From contig CABUSV010000005.1 in the NCBI GenBank assembly GCA_902494345.1, positions 82,885 to 146,884 on the forward strand: DNA of 64,000 nucleotides, read 5' to 3'. Below the pieces are notes generated by a model. It was given only the letters and a program-made list of their open reading frames with translations, had not been told where the DNA came from and ran no database searches. Shown here in pieces: positions 63,930-64,000 of the stretch (its first letter is position 1; every line of letters begins with the position of its first letter). The DNA is from an uncultured Collinsella sp. (GTDB lineage: Bacteria > Actinomycetota > Coriobacteriia > Coriobacteriales > Coriobacteriaceae). A program made the position numbers and the translations under genes.

Positions 63930-64000
63930 TGCATGGGATTCGAACCCGCAAGGGTGCGGAGCTGAGGAAACGCGCAAGCGTTTTCCAGCGCAGCACGCGA
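63930..64000. other. T-arm-like palindromic sequence at the right edge
   Basis: GGGATTCGAACCC (63935-63947) looks like a tRNA T-loop on either strand, followed by GGAAACGC/GCGTTTTCC (63966-63986). The flanking stems do not pair as in a real tRNA, and the window ends inside it. It might be a tRNA remnant, an integration-site duplication or the 3' part of a class II tRNA gene continuing beyond the edge on the minus strand. Confidence 0.4.

Overview
The window is high-GC bacterial DNA, and its gene set and order point to the class Coriobacteriia (Actinobacteriota), most probably Collinsella or a close relative. The basis for this is inference: a low-GC-Gram-positive style block disA-ispD-ispF-cysS-rlmB-yacP and a veg-ispE pair, in a genome with actinobacterial base composition, GTG/TTG starts on many housekeeping genes and strong GGAGG ribosome sites. 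No plasmid, phage, integrase, IS transposase or CRISPR array is present. It is a chromosomal core region with many small extragenic palindromes.

Layout. 1-9.7 kb (minus strand): rpoC (cut by the left edge), rpoB, galU, then rplL and rplJ with an L10 leader. 9.8-17.4 kb: an aminotransferase, a small unknown gene, a hypoxanthine-DNA glycosylase coupled to a GH13 glucosidase, an MFS exporter and a FeoA-FeoB fusion with a likely iron operator. 18-29 kb: an esterase, then a plus-strand stretch with EIIA-Glc, asnS, a WYL regulator, a three-gene ABC importer, an MscS channel, and a ParB-like/BMP-like fusion overlapping a phosphoesterase gene. 29.3-34.5 kb (minus): tRNA-Tyr, tRNA-Thr, tRNA-Met, tuf, then rpmG, tRNA-Trp, secE, nusG, rplK, rplA, with a separate tRNA-Thr. 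The classical secE-nusG-rplKAJL-rpoBC cluster is therefore split into two parts about 20 kb apart. 34.6-36 kb: a stand-alone HTH plus HipA-like kinase gene under a 21-bp inverted-repeat operator. 36-41.5 kb (minus): yacP-like, rlmB, cysS, ispF, ispD, disA. 41.7-44.2 kb (plus): mntP behind a probable manganese riboswitch, then hipB-hipA. 44.3-63.6 kb (mostly minus): pepD, clpC, a DUF2798 protein, a ThrE-type exporter, lysS with an extra tRNA-binding domain, greA, tatA, tRNA-Pro, veg-ispE, rph, rdgB, dtd, murI, an HAD phosphatase, a MurE-type ligase and asnB. The right edge carries tRNA-Val and a palindromic T-arm-like sequence.

How it works together. Most of the window is the information-processing core (RNA polymerase, ribosomal proteins, EF-Tu, tRNAs, three aminoacyl-tRNA synthetases, tRNA proofreading and 3' processing), plus isoprenoid precursor synthesis (ispD, ispE, ispF), cell-wall synthesis (murI, MurE-type ligase) and protein quality control (clpC). 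The accessory content is small: metal transport (feoB, mntP), carbohydrate uptake and breakdown, an amino-acid-type ABC importer, and two HipA-family kinases.

The most unusual signals are non-coding. (1) A terminator family built on an AAAGGGGACAG core often begins at a stop codon. (2) A palindrome family with the conserved end GTTGCGGTGGAAT sits downstream of three minus-strand genes and keeps its pairing by covariation. (3) A 212-bp MITE-like inverted repeat supplies the -35 box of the rplJL promoter. (4) Three tandem ~80-bp hairpins sit between tRNA genes. (5) A 62-bp tandem repeat lies upstream of feoB. In protein sequence, the clearest oddity is RpoB, where the near-universal fork-loop-2 segment is replaced by a longer unrelated one.
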